From NCBI GenBank assembly GCA_934359535.1, contig CAKRLN010000098.1, positions 1 through 7,706 of the forward strand: a DNA stretch of 7,706 bases. The letters are read 5' to 3'. The position numbers and the translations under genes were made by a program. The DNA comes from an uncultured Lachnospiraceae bacterium (lineage in GTDB: Bacteria; Bacillota; Clostridia; Lachnospirales; Lachnospiraceae). The notes under the pieces were generated by a model. The model ran no database searches. It saw nothing but the letters and a program-made list of their open reading frames with translations, and had not been told where the DNA came from. This document shows positions 1-6,762 of this stretch, in pieces. Numbering within the stretch: position 1 is the stretch's first letter; every line of letters starts with the position of its first letter.

Positions 1-420
1 CTGTATCAGATCATGGGAGCGGAAAGTTTTCAGAAAAATATGGAAAAAGGCCTGATTGAGGTTGCACCGCTTGCTTACATGCGGGGCCGCACACTGGACA
101 ATGCCTTTATTATCCTTGATGAAGCGCAGAATACGACACCGGCTCAGATGAAAATGTTCTTAACGCGTATCGGATTTGGCTCTAAGGCTGTTGTTACTGG
201 TGACGCAACACAGAAGGATCTTGCACCAGGCAGCAAATCAGGGCTAGATGTTGCGCTTCGTGTGCTAAAAAATATCGATGAAATTGGAATCTGCAAGCTG
301 ACAAGCAATGACGTTGTAAGACATCCGCTTGTTCAGAAAATTGTTCAGGCTTATGATGATTTTGAGAAGAAAAATGCTTCCAGAGAAAAATCCGGAAGAA
401 CACGACAGGTGAAAAAATGA
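1..420 (+). CDS. phoH: PhoH family protein, C-terminal part (5' end outside window)
   Basis: This is the C-terminal 139 residues of a PhoH-like P-loop ATPase. The reading frame is open from base 1, so the ATG at 13 is an internal methionine and not the start; the Walker A part lies upstream of the window. The Walker B segment [11 protein letters not shown] is clear (LDEAQN at 115-132), preceded by [13 protein letters not shown] and followed by the family signatures [19 protein letters not shown] and [14 protein letters not shown]. The family consists of cytoplasmic ATPases with a fold related to the helicase core. They are thought to act in RNA metabolism, and in Firmicutes the gene is typically next to ybeY, as here. 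The stop overlaps the start of the next gene as ATGA (417-420), which suggests translational coupling. Family assignment is secure; the biochemical role is known only in outline. Confidence 0.95.
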   Translation: MYQIMGAESFQKNMEKGLIEVAPLAYMRGRTLDNAFIILDEAQNTTPAQMKMFLTRIGFGSKAVVTGDATQKDLAPGSKSGLDVALRVLKNIDEIGICKLTSNDVVRHPLVQKIVQAYDDFEKKNASREKSGRTRQVKK

Positions 421-1601
421 ACGTAAAAGACCATGCTTCTATTTTCCGCATTGCATCCCTTGCTGGGATTGCAGCATCAACAATGATATTAAGCATTGTT
501 TTTGCCATTGTAAAAAAATTATATATTGACGAAAGCATTTGTGTTCTGCTTTTTTCTCTTGTTTTTACTGCACTATTTATTCTTGTGCTGGAGCTGCAGC
601 GGAAACAGGCGCAAATCGGTGGGAATACAGAGACAAGCTTTGTCCGGATTGCGTTTTGTTATGCAATCTGCTGTGTGATGATGTTTGCCATGTGTTATCT
701 TCCGGCATTTTATAAGCCGGTTATGTTAATTACGCTTCTTATGTATGCAGTTTCCAATGAATTGATTGCACTCACGGTAACGGTTTATTATATGAGTCTG
801 TACGGATTGCTTTTTTCAGCCGAAGCAACCGAAATCATTCTTTTTAGTCTGATGTGCCTTTTTGCGGCAGCATTTGCGTCTTCATTAAAAAAAGAGGGTT
901 TCCGGTTCCTTTCCGGAATGCTTGTTGTAATTTTGCATATTTTAATACCGGGACTTTTTTATTACTGGACATATCATGAAATAAAGCCGGTCTTTTATGC
1001 AATCGGTGCAGCAGAAGGGCTGTTTATAGCAGTATTTATTGTTTTTGTGCTTGCACATATCAGGGAGGAGACCGAGAAACAGATCACATTAAACTATATG
1101 GATATGATCCAGGATACCTATCCGCTTGTCACAGAGGTGAAAGCATATTCTGCTGTAGAATATGCGCATGCACGAAAGGTTGCGGAGCTTTGCTACCGGG
1201 CAGCCCAAAAGCTCGAATTTGATGAAAACCTGTGTGCTGCTGCCGGATTTTATTATCGGCTTGGCCGGTGGGAAGGTGAGCCTTATGTGGAAAATGGAGT
1301 GAGGCAGGCACAAAAATACTGTTTTCCAAAACGTCTGATCGATATTTTAAACGAATATTATGGTGAACGAAAGAAACCATCGACACCGGAATCAGCACTG
1401 GTACATATTGTGGATGCGATTACCATAAAAATAGAGGTGCTAAACAAGGATCTTACCTTAAGTGACTGGAACCGGGATATTTTAATTTATCAGTCATTGG
1501 ATGGGTTTTCAGCATCCGGACTCTATGACGAGTCTGGAATGAGTATTAACCAGTTTTTAAAATTGCGGGAGTATCTTGTAAAGGAGGCCGTAAAAGAATG
1601 A
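417..1601 (+). CDS. Seven-helix membrane protein with degenerate HD domain (PgpH/YqfF-like, probable pseudoenzyme)
   Basis: A 394-residue protein. About seven hydrophobic helices fill residues 12-213 (near 12-33, 40-59, 74-95, 101-129, 135-156, 164-184 and 192-213), followed by a cytoplasmic domain at 220-394. Gene position (between phoH and ybeY) and the C-terminal pattern match PgpH/YqfF, the 7TM-HD phosphodiesterase that hydrolyses c-di-[14 protein letters not shown] (248-258) aligns with [25 protein letters not shown] (303-316) with LPKVIIDIIxxHHG, and IVDAI (331-335) with the ADS/ADA motif. The metal ligands are largely gone: the HD pair is Y280-R281 (YYRLGR, 279-284), the HH pair is Y314-Y315, and the loop that carries another histidine is deleted. 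Only H251 and D333 remain. The large extracellular domain of PgpH is also absent, since the family usually has about 700 residues. The start has AGGTGA (407-412) and overlaps phoH by ATGA. I infer a non-catalytic, perhaps sensory or scaffold, protein. Homology is fairly sure from context; function is not known. Confidence 0.75.
   Translation: MNVKDHASIFRIASLAGIAASTMILSIVFAIVKKLYIDESICVLLFSLVFTALFILVLELQRKQAQIGGNTETSFVRIAFCYAICCVMMFAMCYLPAFYKPVMLITLLMYAVSNELIALTVTVYYMSLYGLLFSAEATEIILFSLMCLFAAAFASSLKKEGFRFLSGMLVVILHILIPGLFYYWTYHEIKPVFYAIGAAEGLFIAVFIVFVLAHIREETEKQITLNYMDMIQDTYPLVTEVKAYSAVEYAHARKVAELCYRAAQKLEFDENLCAAAGFYYRLGRWEGEPYVENGVRQAQKYCFPKRLIDILNEYYGERKKPSTPESALVHIVDAITIKIEVLNKDLTLSDWNRDILIYQSLDGFSASGLYDESGMSINQFLKLREYLVKEAVKE
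1580..1587 (+). promoter_or_regulatory. Strong ribosome binding site for ybeY
   Basis: The sequence AAAGGAGG lies inside the last codons of the upstream membrane-protein gene, ten bases before the ybeY ATG at 1598. It is close to a full match to the 3' end of 16S rRNA, stronger than the sites in front of the other genes here. It indicates that ybeY can recruit ribosomes independently even though its start overlaps the upstream stop. Confidence 0.75.
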
Positions 1602-2095
1602 GCTTTTACTTAGAAGAGGAATGTGAGGTTCCATTTGAATTTGATTATCAGGCACTTGCCAGGGAAGTGATTGGCTTTACGTTAGAGCATGAGAAGTTCC
1701 CATATGAGGCAGAAATCAATCTGACACTGACAGATAACGAAGGAATTCATGTGATTAACCGGGAATACCGGGATATTGACAGGCCAACAGATGTGTTGTC
1801 TTTTCCGATGCTTTCCTATGAGCAGCCGGGGGATTTTTCTTTTCTGGAAGAGGAAAATGATGATGATTTTAACCCGGATACCGGAGAAGCTATTTTAGGG
1901 GATATCATCATATCGGTAGAAAAAGTACAAGAGCAGGCTCTAAGTTATGGTCACAGCGAAAAACGTGAATTTGCGTTTTTAATCGTACACAGCATGCTTC
2001 ATCTGTTCGGTTATGACCATATGGAGGCTGGGGAGGCTGAGCAGATGGAAGCAAAGCAGCGTGAGATCTTAGATGCGATGAACATCACAAGATAA
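1598..2095 (+). CDS. ybeY: Endoribonuclease YbeY (rRNA maturation factor)
   Basis: A 165-residue YbeY (UPF0054). The zinc-binding signature HSMLHLFGYDH is complete at residues 131-141, with H131, H135 and H141 as the metal ligands. The family motifs INREYRDIDRPTDVLSFPM (53-71) and GEAILGDIIIS (97-106) are also intact. YbeY is a cytoplasmic, metal-dependent single-strand RNA endonuclease involved in 16S rRNA 3'-end processing and late 70S quality control. The protein is slightly long because of a very acidic loop at 84-94 (EEENDDDFNPD), just before the GEAILGD motif. The ATG overlaps the upstream stop (ATGA, 1598-1601) behind a strong Shine-Dalgarno. The usual downstream partners dgkA, cdd and era are not present. 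Assignment is secure from the motifs and from the phoH neighbour. Confidence 0.97.
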   Translation: MSFYLEEECEVPFEFDYQALAREVIGFTLEHEKFPYEAEINLTLTDNEGIHVINREYRDIDRPTDVLSFPMLSYEQPGDFSFLEEENDDDFNPDTGEAILGDIIISVEKVQEQALSYGHSEKREFAFLIVHSMLHLFGYDHMEAGEAEQMEAKQREILDAMNITR

Positions 2096-2107
2096 TGGGA
2101 GGAGATT

Positions 2108-3214
2108 ATGAAAAAGAGAACAGTAACCCTGTGTATGGTGCTTTTTGTGGCGGCCCTTGGGCTTTCAGGCTGCAGGAAAAAGGAAACGAAGCAGCCGGCA
2201 GAAAAGATTCAAGCTCAGACAGAGCTTACAGAAGAAGCAGAGCCTGTCACGAAAACCCATGAGGGGGAAGCAAAAAGTCTTTTAACCGGAGAATGGATTG
2301 ATGAAACGCTTGCTGCAAAACGCCCGGTTGCGCTGATGATCGAAAATACGGAGGCAGCTCTGCCACAGTATAATATCGGAAAGGCCGATCTGATCTATGA
2401 ATGTCCGGTAGAGGGCGGCATTACCCGTCTGATGGGACTTTTTCAGGATTACAGCGGAATGGAACGGATCGGCAATGTGAGAAGCTGCCGTCTGTATTAT
2501 GTCTATTTTGCAAAAGAATTTGATGCAATCTATGTCCATGCCGGAGAAAGCAAATATGCAGTTGATCTTTTAGACAGCGATTTCATTGATAATATTGACG
2601 GCATTAAAGCAGTGGGAAATACTTGCTTTTACCGGACAAATGATAAAAAATCACCACATAATCTCTATATCTCATCGGATGGAATCAATGAAGCCATTCA
2701 GACTCTCGGCTACCGGACTGAGCTTTCAAGTGATTATACGGGACATTACCAGTTTGCCGCGGATCATACAGAGGTATCCCTTTCGGATGGCGCAGATGCA
2801 GCTGTTGTCTCGCTTGGATATGTGAATCCAAAGCCATGGTTTGAATATCACACAGAGGATGGACTGTATTACCGCTTTGAATTCGGGGCACCACAGATGG
2901 ATGCCGTAAACAGTACCCAGCTTGCTGTCAAAAATATCATAATCGAAAATTGTAACAGCAGTATCATGGATACCGGAAATGGTACACTTGATGTTGATTA
3001 TATGTCTGGTGGAACCGGAAAGTATATCACAAATGGAAAAGCCATAGATATTACATGGAAAAAAGCTTCTGAAACCGCTCCGACAAAATATTATGATTCC
3101 AATGGAAACGAAATTATGTTAAATCAGGGAAAAACCTGGGTATGCATTATGCCAAATGACAGAGCGGCGGACACAGTAGTCTATGGAACGAGTGCAGAAT
3201 TTGAAAGCAGATAG
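2108..3214 (+). CDS. DUF3048 domain lipoprotein (YerB-like)
   Basis: A 368-residue secreted lipoprotein. Residues 1-22 form a lipoprotein signal peptide: KKR, a hydrophobic core, and the lipobox LSGC with C22 as the predicted lipidated cysteine. A charged Glu/Lys/Thr-rich linker follows to about residue 60. The N-terminal DUF3048 domain runs from about 70 to 205 and carries the family patterns RPVALMIEN (72-80), VEGGITRLMGLFQ (101-113), RIGNVRSCR (120-128), AIYVHAGES (140-148) and SPHNLYIS (182-189). The C-terminal domain runs from about 230 to 355 and includes ITWKKASETAPTKYYD (315-330) and LNQGKTWVCIMP (338-349). The relative in Bacillus subtilis is YerB. No biochemical function is established, so none is claimed. 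GGGAGGAG (2097-2104) fixes the start, 12 bases after ybeY, so it is probably cotranscribed. Domain assignment is firm. Confidence 0.9.
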   Translation: MKKRTVTLCMVLFVAALGLSGCRKKETKQPAEKIQAQTELTEEAEPVTKTHEGEAKSLLTGEWIDETLAAKRPVALMIENTEAALPQYNIGKADLIYECPVEGGITRLMGLFQDYSGMERIGNVRSCRLYYVYFAKEFDAIYVHAGESKYAVDLLDSDFIDNIDGIKAVGNTCFYRTNDKKSPHNLYISSDGINEAIQTLGYRTELSSDYTGHYQFAADHTEVSLSDGADAAVVSLGYVNPKPWFEYHTEDGLYYRFEFGAPQMDAVNSTQLAVKNIIIENCNSSIMDTGNGTLDVDYMSGGTGKYITNGKAIDITWKKASETAPTKYYDSNGNEIMLNQGKTWVCIMPNDRAADTVVYGTSAEFESR

Positions 3215-3217
3215 ATT

Positions 3218-3222
3218 GAGGA
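3218..3222 (+). promoter_or_regulatory. Ribosome binding site that decides the flippase start
   Basis: GAGGA lies eight bases before the ATG at 3231. An in-frame upstream ATG at 3183 would add 16 residues (MERVQNLKADRLRTRY), but it sits within the DUF3048 gene, lacks a comparable site, and would add a polar stretch not expected in the family. The ATG at 3231 gives the usual short polar start followed by FLVQGSILAAASIISRV. Confidence 0.7.
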
Positions 3223-3230
3223 CTAGATAC

Positions 3231-4895
3231 ATGAATAAATCAAATAACAAAGGAACCAGCTTTCTGGTTCAGGGATCCATTCTTGCAGCAGCTTCGATTA
3301 TCAGCCGGGTCATTGGTCTGATCTACCGGATCCCAATGACTGACATTATCGGGGATCTTGGTAATAACTATTATGGCTGTGCATTTGATATTTACAATGT
3401 GATGCTCATTATTTCATCTTACAGTCTGCCTCTTGCCGTCGCAAAGCTTGTATCTGCCCAGATGGCTAAGGGCAGGAAAAAAATGGCATACCGGGTTTTC
3501 CAGTGTGCCATGATTTTTGCAATTGTTATGGGAACGATTTCTGCACTGATCGTATATTTTGGTGCTGATTTCTTTACCCGCTCCCTGTTAAAGACGCCAA
3601 ACAGTCTTTTCGCGCTGCAGATTCTTGCACCGGCACTTGTTGTTGTTGCAGTGCTTGGTGTAATCCGCGGCTTTTTTCAGGGCATCGGGACAATGATTCC
3701 AAGTGCCATCTCACAGGTCATTGAGCAGCTTGTAAATGCTGTTGTGAGTGTCTGGGCTGCCTATGTACTCTATCAGTATGGAACAAAGGTTGGCGGTATC
3801 CTAGGAAATCCCAAGCAGTATGCTGCTGCATATGGTGCTGCCGGAGGAACGCTTGGTACAAATCTCGGTTCTGTGGCAGGGCTTTTTTTTGTTCTGGTTG
3901 TCTTTCTTGCCTATATGAAGGTCTTTAAACGCCAGATGAGGCGGGAGAGAAATGCAAAGATGGATTCCTTTGGATATACCTTTGGAATACTGGTTGCAAC
4001 GGTTCTTCCAGTTCTTCTCAGCACGATCGTATACAGCATTGCAGGAATTTTAGATCAGGGTATTTTTAAAAATATTGCACTGCTGCAGGGGTATTCAGAA
4101 AATGAGATTGATATCTGGTGGGGTGTTTTCTCTGGAAAGTACAAGCTTATGATTAATGTCCCGATCTCGATTGCATCCGCACTTGCAGCATCCTCAGTGC
4201 CAGCGCTTACTGCTGCCTTTACAGATCGTAATATGGCACAGGTGCGGACACAGATTAATGCAGCAATGCGTTTTATCATGATTATTGCACTTCCGTGTAC
4301 GGTAGGACTTGCGGTGCTTGCAAGACCGATTTTTACGATTTTATTTCCGGGAACGATCGAGACGATCGATTTGTCTGTTTCCATGATGGTATTTGGTGCT
4401 TGTGCAGTTATCTTTTATTCGATATCAACGCTGTCCAATGGCCTGCTGCAGGGGATTAACCGGTTAAAAGAGCCCGTTACAAACGGTGTGATCGCGCTTG
4501 TAGCACATCTTCTTCTGCTTGTGATTCTGATGATGTTTTTCCGTCTGAATATCTATGCAGTGGTTGCCGCAAATGCGTTTTTAGGACTGCTTATGTGTGT
4601 TTTAAATGGACTTGCGATTAAACGGTACAGCGGATACCATCAGGAAATCGTAAAAACTTTTCTCATTCCAGGAATCTGTTCAGGACTTATGGGAGTTGTG
4701 TGTTATTTTACCTATCAGGGGCTTTTAGCAGCCACAGACCAGATCTATTTCGCTTTTTTCCTGTCCTTTTTTGCAGCGTGTGCTGTATATGCAGTAAGTC
4801 TTTTACTCTTAAAGGGAATTTCAGAAGATGAGATCCGGCGTTTTCCAAAAGGAGAATGGATTGTCCGAATTGCAAAGAAATGCCATCTTCTATAA
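3231..4895 (+). CDS. MOP-superfamily lipid flippase, SpoVB/YtgP (MurJ-like) type
   Basis: A 554-residue polytopic membrane protein with about 14 predicted helices, the normal size for the polysaccharide-biosynthesis branch of the MOP exporter superfamily. Family signatures are visible: ISRVIGLIYRIPMTDIIG (24-41), an N-terminal repeat ending with IRGFFQGIGTMIPSAISQV (145-163) and EQLVN (165-169), PISIASALAASSVPALTAA (311-329) in the second half, and GLLQGINRLKEPVTNG (404-419). This branch includes B. subtilis YtgP (a MurJ that flips lipid II), SpoVB and stage-V sporulation relatives; the sequence resembles YtgP/SpoVB more than proteobacterial MurJ. The likely role is moving an undecaprenyl-linked cell wall or polysaccharide precursor across the membrane. 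The exact substrate cannot be read from sequence. It starts 16 bases after the lipoprotein gene and probably ends the phoH operon, although no clear intrinsic terminator follows. Confidence 0.88.
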   Translation: MNKSNNKGTSFLVQGSILAAASIISRVIGLIYRIPMTDIIGDLGNNYYGCAFDIYNVMLIISSYSLPLAVAKLVSAQMAKGRKKMAYRVFQCAMIFAIVMGTISALIVYFGADFFTRSLLKTPNSLFALQILAPALVVVAVLGVIRGFFQGIGTMIPSAISQVIEQLVNAVVSVWAAYVLYQYGTKVGGILGNPKQYAAAYGAAGGTLGTNLGSVAGLFFVLVVFLAYMKVFKRQMRRERNAKMDSFGYTFGILVATVLPVLLSTIVYSIAGILDQGIFKNIALLQGYSENEIDIWWGVFSGKYKLMINVPISIASALAASSVPALTAAFTDRNMAQVRTQINAAMRFIMIIALPCTVGLAVLARPIFTILFPGTIETIDLSVSMMVFGACAVIFYSISTLSNGLLQGINRLKEPVTNGVIALVAHLLLLVILMMFFRLNIYAVVAANAFLGLLMCVLNGLAIKRYSGYHQEIVKTFLIPGICSGLMGVVCYFTYQGLLAATDQIYFAFFLSFFAACAVYAVSLLLLKGISEDEIRRFPKGEWIVRIAKKCHLL

Positions 4896-4944
4896 ACGGA
4901 CAAAATTGTGAATAAAAAGTAAATAAGAATGAATAAAGATGAAG

Positions 4945-5004
4945 AAAATGCAGATACTGTATTTCGGGTGATTATATGAAACGAAATACAAATTTCTGCA
5001 TTTT
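4945..5004 (+). promoter_or_regulatory. Two-part hairpin displaying the RBS and start codon in its loop
   Basis: Two nested perfect inverted repeats are visible. The outer arms AAAATGCAGA (4945-4954) and TCTGCATTTT (4995-5004) give 10 base pairs. The inner arms TGTATTTCG (4958-4966) and CGAAATACA (4982-4990) give 9 base pairs. A 3-by-4 internal loop separates them. The 15-base apical loop (4967-4981) holds GGTGATT (4967-4973) and the ATG at 4976 of the following gene. A T-rich tract follows the 3' arm. This looks like an RNA element controlling initiation of the small membrane protein gene, or a terminator-like attenuator that overlaps its start. The pairing is seen directly; the role is inferred. 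Confidence 0.55.
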
Positions 5005-5356
5005 TATTTTAATTATACTTTTATTTGTTCTGTTGCTTTTGGTTCTGGTAACACGATACCGTACGGAATCAAAAAGCAAGCAAAACAAACCATTCCATAC
5101 CACAGAAGAGGTGACGGAAATGAACGAAAGTGAAGCGGTTATCGAAAGCGGGAAAGAAGAAACAAGCTGTAAATATCTCATTCGTTCCGATGAAGGACGG
5201 CTTTCTGTTTACCTTCCTGATGGCTGTACGCTTTATATGAATACCGGAATCCCAACTGACTTACTGCCTGCCGGGATGCAAAAGCAGGCCCAAAACGGAA
5301 TCCGGTTTTCAAGCGAGCAGGAGCTTATGGACTTTTTAGAGAGCTATTCGAGCTGA
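4976..5356 (+). CDS. Small single-pass membrane protein with BofC C-terminal-like domain
   Basis: A 126-residue protein. Residues 8-26 form one strongly hydrophobic helix preceded by MKRN and followed by RYR, predicting an N-in, C-out anchor. Residues 27-65 are a polar, Glu/Lys/Thr-rich linker. Residues 66-124 form a compact domain of the pattern YLIRSDEGRLSVYLPDG, then TGIPTDLLPAGMQKQAQNGI, then SSEQELMDFLESY. This arrangement (strand pair, I-x-x-x-x-LP, Q-x-x-x-x-GI, S-x-x-EL-x-x-x-L-x-x-Y) is like the C-terminal domain of BofC and like many small clostridial membrane proteins of unknown role. BofC in Bacillus is an intermembrane forespore protein affecting pro-sigma-K processing; that function should not be transferred on this similarity. 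The extended Shine-Dalgarno GGTGATT sits three bases from the ATG, within a hairpin loop. The upstream gap is 80 bases, so it may be transcribed from region 1. The gene is real; its function is unknown. Confidence 0.75.
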   Translation: MKRNTNFCIFILIILLFVLLLLVLVTRYRTESKSKQNKPFHTTEEVTEMNESEAVIESGKEETSCKYLIRSDEGRLSVYLPDGCTLYMNTGIPTDLLPAGMQKQAQNGIRFSSEQELMDFLESYSS

Positions 5357-5423
5357 CCAGACAAAACATGCTTAAATTGTTTCATTTGTTAAAGCACAGC
5401 ATGAACAAAAACAAACTGCAATG

Positions 5424-5452
5424 TTGAATGTTTTTTTCCGGTATGATAGAAT
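5424..5452 (+). promoter_or_regulatory. Sigma-A-type promoter with extended -10
   Basis: The -35 box is TTGAAT (5424-5429). A 17-base spacer containing a run of seven T follows, then the -10 box TAGAAT (5447-5452). TGA directly before the -10 makes a TGN extended -10 element. Transcription should begin near 5459, leaving a leader of about 25 bases before the flavoprotein ATG at 5485. No other well-spaced promoter is evident in the 5357-5484 gap, which otherwise shows only a weak six-base inverted repeat. Confidence 0.6.
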
Positions 5453-5484
5453 GTCTGTTGAATTTAAAAATAAGTTGGTGAATT

Positions 5485-6762
5485 ATGCTTAAAAATAGAA
5501 ACCAGATATGGTCCATCGCTATTATTGGAGGTGGGGCTTCCGGACTTATGGCAGCTGTTACTGCTGCAAAAACTGGAGAAAATGTACTTCTGCTGGAAAA
5601 AAAGGATACACTTGGGAAGAAGCTTCTTGCAACCGGGAATGGCAGATGCAATTATACCAATGCATTTATGGAATCGTCTGCGTTTCATGGAGATCGTGGT
5701 CTGTTTGAACGGGTTTACCGTCAGTTTGATAAAAACGACACAGTATCCTTTTTTCAAGAGATCGGAATATATCCAAGCTGTAAAAACGGTTATTATTATC
5801 CAAGATCTGAGCAGGCAGCATCCATGCTGTCGGCCTTTGAGATGGAGCTTCTACGGCTTGAGGTATACATAAAGACCGGAATATCCATCCAGAGCATTAC
5901 AAAAAAGGATGGTCTTTTTGCAATTGACTGTGGCGGTGACACGTTTTATGCCAGCCGGATTATTTTTGCCACAGGTCTTTTGGCGATGCCTGCCCTTGGA
6001 AGTGATGGCTCGATTTTTCCCTATATCAAGGCTCTTGGGCACCATTTTACACCGATTGTCCCGGCACTTTGCGGATTTATGACAGATCAGACACTGGCAG
6101 CTGCCTTTTGCCGTATGGCAGGAGCACGCACCGATGCAGTTGTTTCGATTATAGTTGAAACAGAGTGTAAGGCATCGGAACGCGGGGAGCTGCAGCTGAC
6201 CGACTATGGAATTTCTGGTATTCCGGTATTTCAGGTCAGTCGTTGTGCCTCCTTGGGATTGCAGAAAAAAGGTCGTGTGGAGGCAGTCATTAATTTTATG
6301 CCGGATTGGTCACTTGAAGCACTCAAAGAGGAGCTATCCCACAGATTTATGCGGCCGTCCCGTTACAGGCGGAATTTTTTACAGATCTTAAATGGCCTGG
6401 TTCATGACCGTGTGGCGGCAGGGATTTGTATTTCTCTTGGGCTGGTTCCGGAACAGAAGCCGAAGCCTGAAAATTTTAGTGGGCTGATTGAACAGATTGC
6501 TTCGGCACTTTTACATTTTACGGTTCCATTAACTGCACCAACAGGTTTTGATCATGCACAGGTCTGCGCCGGAGGCATCTGTACAAATGAAATTTCCTGT
6601 GACAGCTTAGAATCCAAGCTTGTTCCGGGAGTTTATTTTTGTGGGGAGCTTCTCGATGTAGATGGGATCTGTGGCGGTTACAATCTTCAGTGGGCATGGT
6701 CTTCCGGGTATACGGCTGCGATGCATGCCTGTGAAAGTTTAGAAAAAGGACGACAGATATGA
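5485..6762 (+). CDS. NAD(P)/FAD-dependent oxidoreductase, HI0933/BaiN family (COG2081)
   Basis: A 425-residue soluble flavoprotein. The FAD-binding Rossmann motif IAIIGGGASGLMAA is at 11-24 (GxGxxG-type glycines at 15, 17 and 20), with E38 ending the second strand. The family hallmark LLATGNGRCNYTN (47-59) follows. The central part has GELQLTDYGISGIPVFQVSR (234-253). The C-terminal FAD-contact segment is at 382-409, with CGELLDVDGICGGYNLQWAW and SSG. These mark the HI0933 (YhiN) family, whose clostridial members are annotated as aminoacetone-oxidase-like or BaiN-like proteins. BaiN has been connected to bile-acid dehydroxylation, but the family is widespread in non-bile-acid bacteria, so no substrate is claimed. 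The motif usually written ATGG-K/S-x-x-P is here ATGLLAMP (162-169). GGTGA (5477-5481) precedes the ATG by three bases. The stop overlaps the next start as ATGA. Confidence 0.92.
   Translation: MLKNRNQIWSIAIIGGGASGLMAAVTAAKTGENVLLLEKKDTLGKKLLATGNGRCNYTNAFMESSAFHGDRGLFERVYRQFDKNDTVSFFQEIGIYPSCKNGYYYPRSEQAASMLSAFEMELLRLEVYIKTGISIQSITKKDGLFAIDCGGDTFYASRIIFATGLLAMPALGSDGSIFPYIKALGHHFTPIVPALCGFMTDQTLAAAFCRMAGARTDAVVSIIVETECKASERGELQLTDYGISGIPVFQVSRCASLGLQKKGRVEAVINFMPDWSLEALKEELSHRFMRPSRYRRNFLQILNGLVHDRVAAGICISLGLVPEQKPKPENFSGLIEQIASALLHFTVPLTAPTGFDHAQVCAGGICTNEISCDSLESKLVPGVYFCGELLDVDGICGGYNLQWAWSSGYTAAMHACESLEKGRQI

Noticed and set aside
194..538. Minus-strand open frame across the phoH and membrane-protein genes
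   Set aside because: It lies opposite two well-supported genes, has no recognisable domain and no convincing ribosome binding site, so it is a shadow.
1089..1398. Two overlapping minus-strand open frames opposite the HD-like region
   Set aside because: Both are antisense to a conserved reading frame and carry no family motif.
3183..3230. Possible upstream start giving a 570-residue flippase
   Set aside because: It overlaps the lipoprotein gene by 32 bases, has no good ribosome binding site, and adds a charged segment. The ATG at 3231 has GAGGA at a proper distance.
4906..4975. Promoter for the small membrane protein gene
   Set aside because: TTGTGA (4906-4911) has no -10 box at a proper distance, and GATACT (4953-4958) has no -35 box. 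The A-rich stretch, with GAATAAA repeated at 4910 and 4931, gives nothing firm.
5367..5403. Inverted repeat CATGCT / AGCATG as a terminator
   Set aside because: Only six pairs with a 25-base loop, and an A-rich rather than T-rich tract follows on the + strand.
5382..5757. Minus-strand open frames over the gap and the start of the first flavoprotein
   Set aside because: They mostly mirror the Rossmann and TGNGRCNYTN coding region; composition and lack of motifs argue against a gene.
5485..6762. Assignment of the first flavoprotein as a bile-acid enzyme (BaiN)
   Set aside because: The family is broad, and no bai operon genes are present in the window, so the similarity does not support that substrate.
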